Part shown: positions 63,739 to 64,000 of the stretch, one piece after another | How positions within the stretch are numbered: position 1 is the stretch's first letter | How the letters are laid out: each line of letters begins with the position of its first letter | Notes under the pieces: model-generated | The model's database searches: none | What the model saw: the letters and a program-made list of their open reading frames with translations, nothing else | Told to the model about the DNA's origin: nothing | NCBI GenBank assembly: GCA_964586785.1 | Contig: CAZPHS010000004.1 | Location: 1-64,000 of the forward strand | Direction of reading: 5' to 3' | Source of the DNA: SZUA-584 sp041656035 | Lineage (GTDB): Bacteria > Bacillota > Clostridia > Christensenellales > SZUA-584 | Length of the DNA: 64,000 nt | Program-made: the position numbers and the translations under genes

Positions 63739-64000
63739 ATGCCAGGATACTATGGTTACTACAATCCGCTTGAGTCTATTAACACTATAATGTTGGTCTG
63801 TTTCATACTTTCGCTTATATCGGCGATAGTGCTTCTTGCGGCGTTCTTGCCCAAAAGCAAACAGAACCGTTACTCCGGTTTTACGAAATCTGTTTATAAC
63901 TTTTTAAACTTCCAATCTTTTTGGATCTCGCCCATAATAAAGCTGATGTACATGACGCTGGCCTTTACTTTGGTGCTGTCGGGTCTTATCATTTTATTTA
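63739..64000 (+). CDS. Membrane protein, cut by the window end
   Basis: Open from an ATG at 63739 to the last base, 87 complete codons. The start follows TTAAGGAGA at ideal distance. A short Tyr/Gly-rich head (PGYYGYY) precedes a membrane helix (about 17-40), a basic loop (PKSKQNR), and a second helix beginning about residue 70. No family recognised. The promoter lies just upstream. Confidence 0.75.
   Translation, partial: MPGYYGYYNPLESINTIMLVCFILSLISAIVLLAAFLPKSKQNRYSGFTKSVYNFLNFQSFWISPIIKLMYMTLAFTLVLSGLIILF

Noticed and set aside
1..64000. CRISPR arrays, intact insertion sequences, tRNA or rRNA genes
   Set aside because: No regularly spaced repeats, transposase motifs with terminal repeats, or cloverleaf/rRNA signatures were seen on reading both strands by eye.

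Overview
The window looks like a chromosomal segment of a low-to-mid GC, endospore-forming Clostridia-type Firmicute. It encodes a Tlp-family small acid-soluble spore protein, a YtxC-like sporulation protein, a LysM-GH18 cortex hydrolase (SleL/YaaH type), an adjacent CwlJ-GerQ pair and a PdaA-type muramic-lactam deacetylase. Shine-Dalgarno sites are strong, TTG/GTG starts are common, and typical Firmicute cis-RNAs occur (an FMN riboswitch, a Thr T-box). No rRNA, tRNA, CRISPR array or intact insertion sequence was seen. Most of the window is ordinary core genome in short operons on both strands.

Layout, 0-16 kb: ferritin-like protein; an ABC exporter operon ending in a kinase-less PASTA protein and a small chorismate-mutase-like protein; a beta-CASP metallo-hydrolase, a membrane-anchored sugar-binding-like protein and a cyclase-family enzyme; serine acetyltransferase divergent from a cysteine desulfurase; an NHEJ cassette (Ku convergent with a ligase/polymerase pair that is one LigD protein in Bacillus); spore protein Tlp; a lipoprotein. 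16-25 kb: FMN-riboswitch-controlled ribU; tsaE-tsaB-rimI; an alpha/beta hydrolase, a membrane-anchored MurF-like ligase and ddl; a DUF4870 protein; bioY with a BirA-like operator; an ECF sigma factor with a DUF4349 lipoprotein. 25-33.8 kb: exoIII, a beta-propeller-like lipoprotein, a decayed sugar-permease remnant, T-box-controlled thrS, an HdeD-like protein, a YitT protein, a lone MazF toxin, an amidohydrolase and ytxC.

33.8-48.9 kb: a three-gene ABC-2 exporter, an unknown protein, a MacB/FtsX-type exporter, tex, a HAD phosphatase, the spore cortex/germination cluster (LysM-GH18, cwlJ, gerQ, pdaA) and a TagO/WecA-type transferase. 48.9-64 kb: a peptidoglycan-binding protein, galM, a DUF3298-type protein, a lipoprotein, a frameshifted vanZ-like gene, feoA-feoB with repeated palindromic operators, a pyridoxal/pyridoxamine kinase, a Na/Pi-PhoU transporter, a lone phage terminase pair separated by a ferredoxin gene, a degenerate cytidylate-kinase-like/nuclease-like fusion next to hpt, an unexplained gene-free 700-bp segment, and a membrane-protein gene that runs off the right edge.

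Most unusual items: (i) the kinase-like/nuclease-like fusion abutting hpt; (ii) terminase small and large subunits with no other phage gene and a ferredoxin between them; (iii) the structured, formerly coding-looking segment at about 63.1-63.46 kb; (iv) duplicated 15-bp operators in front of both feoA and feoB; (v) LigD split into two overlapping genes. All functions are read from sequence motifs and remembered family knowledge; no database search was run.
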